A stretch of DNA of 64,000 nucleotides. Source: Stieleria varia. GTDB lineage: Bacteria > Planctomycetota > Planctomycetia > Pirellulales > Pirellulaceae. The stretch lies in contig NZ_CP151726.1 in assembly GCF_038443385.1 (NCBI RefSeq), positions 8,804,001 to 8,868,000 of the forward strand, given 5' to 3'. The translations under genes and the position numbers were made by a program. How positions within the stretch are numbered: position 1 is the first letter of the stretch; each line of letters opens with the position of its first letter. The notes beneath the pieces were generated by a model. That model saw only the letters and a list, made by a program, of their open reading frames with translations. It was not told the origin of the DNA and made no database searches. Shown here in pieces: positions 62,122 through 64,000 of this stretch.

Positions 62122-63612
62122 ATGACTCTCAACAATCGATCAATTATCTCCATTGCTGTGTTCACACTCGTTGTGACGGCGCTTTCCGGAGTCCTGTCGG
62201 CGCAGAAACCCAGCGAAGACGATTACTACAAGATCACGACGTTCGAAACACCATTGGACGAAGTCATCGAAGCATGCGGATTTCAGATGATGCCCGATGG
62301 CAAGCTGGCGGTGTGCTCGCGACGTGGTGACATCTTCATGATCGACAAACCATTGGCCGACACCGTCACCGCCGAGCAGTTTCACGTCTACGCACGCGGC
62401 TTGCATGAACCGCTGAGCTTGGCACTCAAGGACGGCTGGCTTTACGCGACACAACGCCCCGAGGTCACCCGCATGCGTGACAGCGACGGCGACGGCTTGG
62501 CCGACGAGTTTGAAACGGTCGCCGACGGCTGGGGCGTATCAGCGGACTATCACGAATACGCGTTCGGCAGCAAGTTCGACAAGGACGGCAACATGGTGGT
62601 CACGCTTTGCCTGACCGGCTCCTTCAGCAGCGCCGTGCCGTTCCGTGGTTGGGCGATGAAAATCACACCGGACGGCCAAACCATTCCCATGACCAGCGGC
62701 GTTCGTTCGCCCGCCGGCATCGGTGCCAACCTGGACGGCGATCTTTTCTACACCGACAACCAAGGACCGTGGAACGGAACCTGTGGCCTGAAGCCATTGA
62801 TCGCGGGCAAGTTCGTCGGTCACCCCGGCGGCTTCCAGTGGTACGATTCCGCTGCCGACTCGATGGGCAAGCGACCGACGGAACCCGAAAGCGGCAGTCG
62901 CATGCACATCGAACTGGATAAGATTCCTGAGTTGGAGCCGCCAGCGATCCTGTTCCCCTACGACAAGATGGGCAAGAGCGCCTCGGGCGTCGCTTGCGAC
63001 TCGACCGACGGCAAATTCGGTCCCTTCCCCGGCCAACTCTTTGTCGCCGATCAATCCCACAGCACTCTCATGCGAGTGTTCTTGGAAAAGGTCAACGGAC
63101 ACTACCAAGGAGCCTGCTTTCCGTTTCGCAAAGGATTCGCGTCGGGCAATGTCGGTGTCGAGATGACGCCGTCGGGGGCTCTGTTCGTCGGTGGCACCAA
63201 TCGCGGTTGGGGATCGATCGGTACGCGACCGTTTGCGGTGGAGCGTCTGGATTGGACGGGCAAAGTGCCCTTCGAAATCAAAGAAATGCGACTGACACCC
63301 GATGGCTTTGAGCTGACGTTCACTCAGCCGGTCGACCCTGAAACGGCATCCCAACCGGGCAGCTACACGATGGAAACGTATGCCTACGAGTATCGATCAC
63401 AATACGGCAGCCCCGAAGTCGACCACACCAAACCGACGATCAAGGCCGCAACGGTCTCCCAAGGCGGTATGTCGGTCACACTCACGATCGACGCTCTGCA
63501 ACGTGGTCACGTGCACGAACTGACCAGTGCCGGCGTGAAGAACACAAACGGCCAAAATCTGTTGCACGACAAGGCCTACTACAACGCCAACTATCTGCTG
63601 TCCAATAAGTAG
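62122..63612 (+). CDS. Exported beta-propeller (PVC dehydrogenase-like) protein
   Basis: 496 residues from the ATG at 62122 ([26 protein letters not shown] is a signal peptide); the frame runs back to 62059 but that part is not leader-like. The propeller is of the glucose/sorbosone dehydrogenase type used in planctomycete membrane-bound dehydrogenases. Segments are [72 protein letters not shown] (with a DxDGDG calcium loop), [31 protein letters not shown] and [19 protein letters not shown]. The C-terminus of about 110 residues is a beta-sandwich ([18 protein letters not shown], bacterial Ig/Big-5-like). No heme motif of its own; likely to pass electrons to the preceding multiheme protein. Confidence 0.82.
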   Translation: MTLNNRSIISIAVFTLVVTALSGVLSAQKPSEDDYYKITTFETPLDEVIEACGFQMMPDGKLAVCSRRGDIFMIDKPLADTVTAEQFHVYARGLHEPLSLALKDGWLYATQRPEVTRMRDSDGDGLADEFETVADGWGVSADYHEYAFGSKFDKDGNMVVTLCLTGSFSSAVPFRGWAMKITPDGQTIPMTSGVRSPAGIGANLDGDLFYTDNQGPWNGTCGLKPLIAGKFVGHPGGFQWYDSAADSMGKRPTEPESGSRMHIELDKIPELEPPAILFPYDKMGKSASGVACDSTDGKFGPFPGQLFVADQSHSTLMRVFLEKVNGHYQGACFPFRKGFASGNVGVEMTPSGALFVGGTNRGWGSIGTRPFAVERLDWTGKVPFEIKEMRLTPDGFELTFTQPVDPETASQPGSYTMETYAYEYRSQYGSPEVDHTKPTIKAATVSQGGMSVTLTIDALQRGHVHELTSAGVKNTNGQNLLHDKAYYNANYLLSNK

Positions 63613-63613
63613 C

Positions 63614-63727
63614 CAACGTTGGAGTACAACGTTGGAGTCCAGGCTTCAGCCGCTCACACCTGAACCGAGCACAGTTCTTTCAGCACAGACCCCAGTGCTC
63701 GATCGCCTAAAGGCTATACTCCAACGT
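63614..63727. repeat. Repeat with direct and inverted ACGTTGGAGT units
   Basis: CAACGTTGGAGT occurs twice in tandem (63614-63625 and 63627-63638), and its inverse ACTCCAACGT is at 63718-63727. The inverse copy lies inside the 3' end of the last gene and codes for its final residues HVGV. Confidence 0.6.
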
Positions 63728-64000
63728 GTCGTTCCTGATGACTGGCTGCTGATCGTCGACCAAGCCACGCGATCAAACATCCTCCCATGATCGTCGAGAG
63801 CGATTCACCCAGCGTCCACCAGATCGGCAGCGAAGACATCCCGTCAACAACGCCTTGCATCACACCAAAGCCGATGGTTCCGATGGCCAACCATCGAATC
63901 ATCGGTCGATACCGGGGCAGATCGTTTGCGATCACGAACAGCCCGATGCCGCCGAATCCGTAGATCAGCGACAAATTTCTCGCCAAGTAGAACGTCAGCG
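63714..64000 (-). CDS. Small membrane protein (5' part beyond the window)
   Basis: C-terminal 95 or so residues of a protein whose start lies past the right edge; the frame is open to base 64000 (reading LTFYLARNLSLIYGFGG). Three hydrophobic segments are visible (LIYGFGGIGLFVIA, WLAIGTIGFGVMQGVV, LGESLSTIMGGCLIAWLG). There is no recognisable family motif. The last four residues (HVGV) and stop codon come from the intergenic ACGTTGGAGT repeat. It converges with the propeller protein gene at 62122-63612. Confidence 0.65.
   Translation of the reverse strand, partial: LTFYLARNLSLIYGFGGIGLFVIANDLPRYRPMIRWLAIGTIGFGVMQGVVDGMSSLPIWWTLGESLSTIMGGCLIAWLGRRSAASHQERHVGV

Noticed and set aside
1..64000. 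tRNA, rRNA, transposase, integrase or phage genes
   Set aside because: None recognised on either strand; the repeats present are short non-coding palindromes only.

Overview
The window is a piece of a planctomycete chromosome, most likely from the family Pirellulaceae (Rhodopirellula and relatives). This rests on family content: two PSCyt1/PSCyt2/PSD1 cytochrome-like proteins each paired with a DUF1501 protein, an SHD1-domain protein, a sulfatase, DUF1080 and PQQ-like beta-propeller proteins, ECF sigma factors next to kinases, an MJ0042-type zinc-ribbon kinase, a CsrA, and an lpxB gene that implies a Gram-negative envelope. Gene density is moderate, many proteins carry signal peptides, and spacers are rich in short palindromic repeats. 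I see no rRNA, tRNA, CRISPR array, transposase or prophage.

Layout. 1-383 is the 3' end of purQ. 431-7018 (minus) holds an SHD1/WD40-like secreted protein and a DUF1501 + PSCyt/PSD1 pair. 7178-9490 carries a PNPOx-like flavoprotein, csrA, a tiny desulforedoxin-like protein and a NADAR protein. 9697-15347 (minus) is an osmotic-stress locus: mechanosensitive channel, glucosyl-3-phosphoglycerate phosphatase-like HAD protein, glucosyl-3-phosphoglycerate synthase-like GT and a GH13_18 phosphorylase. 15445-19988 carries a membrane protein, a HEAT-repeat protein, a sulfatase with an atypical active-site motif and a UPF0261 protein. 20625-25128 is a second PSCyt/PSD1 + DUF1501 pair. 25153-27441 holds a small membrane protein and a clan GH-A glycosidase. 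28019-29790 is a small exported protein, an ECF sigma factor and a probable membrane anti-sigma factor. 30184-33711 holds lpxB, a very cysteine-rich repeat protein and a cupin.

33903-45244 (plus) runs through two PQQ-like propeller proteins, a degenerate receiver domain, panD, a YdcZ-like membrane protein, an ECF sigma factor, a pseudokinase and a membrane Ser/Thr kinase. From panD to the pseudokinase each start codon overlaps the preceding stop, so these genes are probably translationally coupled. 45349-51194 (minus) is an ECF sigma factor overlapping a 1760-residue protein that joins an anti-sigma-like N-terminus to an alpha-2-macroglobulin with an intact CxEQ thioester motif. 51330-57971 has a secreted TPR-like protein and a convergent AsmA/TamB-like protein. 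58449-63612 pairs a DUF1080/PA14/pentaheme-like protein with a beta-propeller dehydrogenase-like protein, and the window ends inside a small membrane protein.

The most noteworthy points are: (i) the sigma/anti-sigma-alpha-2-macroglobulin pair, a candidate for protease- or damage-sensing signal transduction; (ii) the coupled panD-ydcZ-sigma-pseudokinase operon followed by an active-looking kinase; (iii) a REP-like hairpin family with at least eight copies whose stems differ in sequence but remain paired; and (iv) intergenic repeats that run into the 3' ends of three genes and supply their last codons and stop codons. All functional statements come from reading the sequence and from knowledge of the families; no searches were run.
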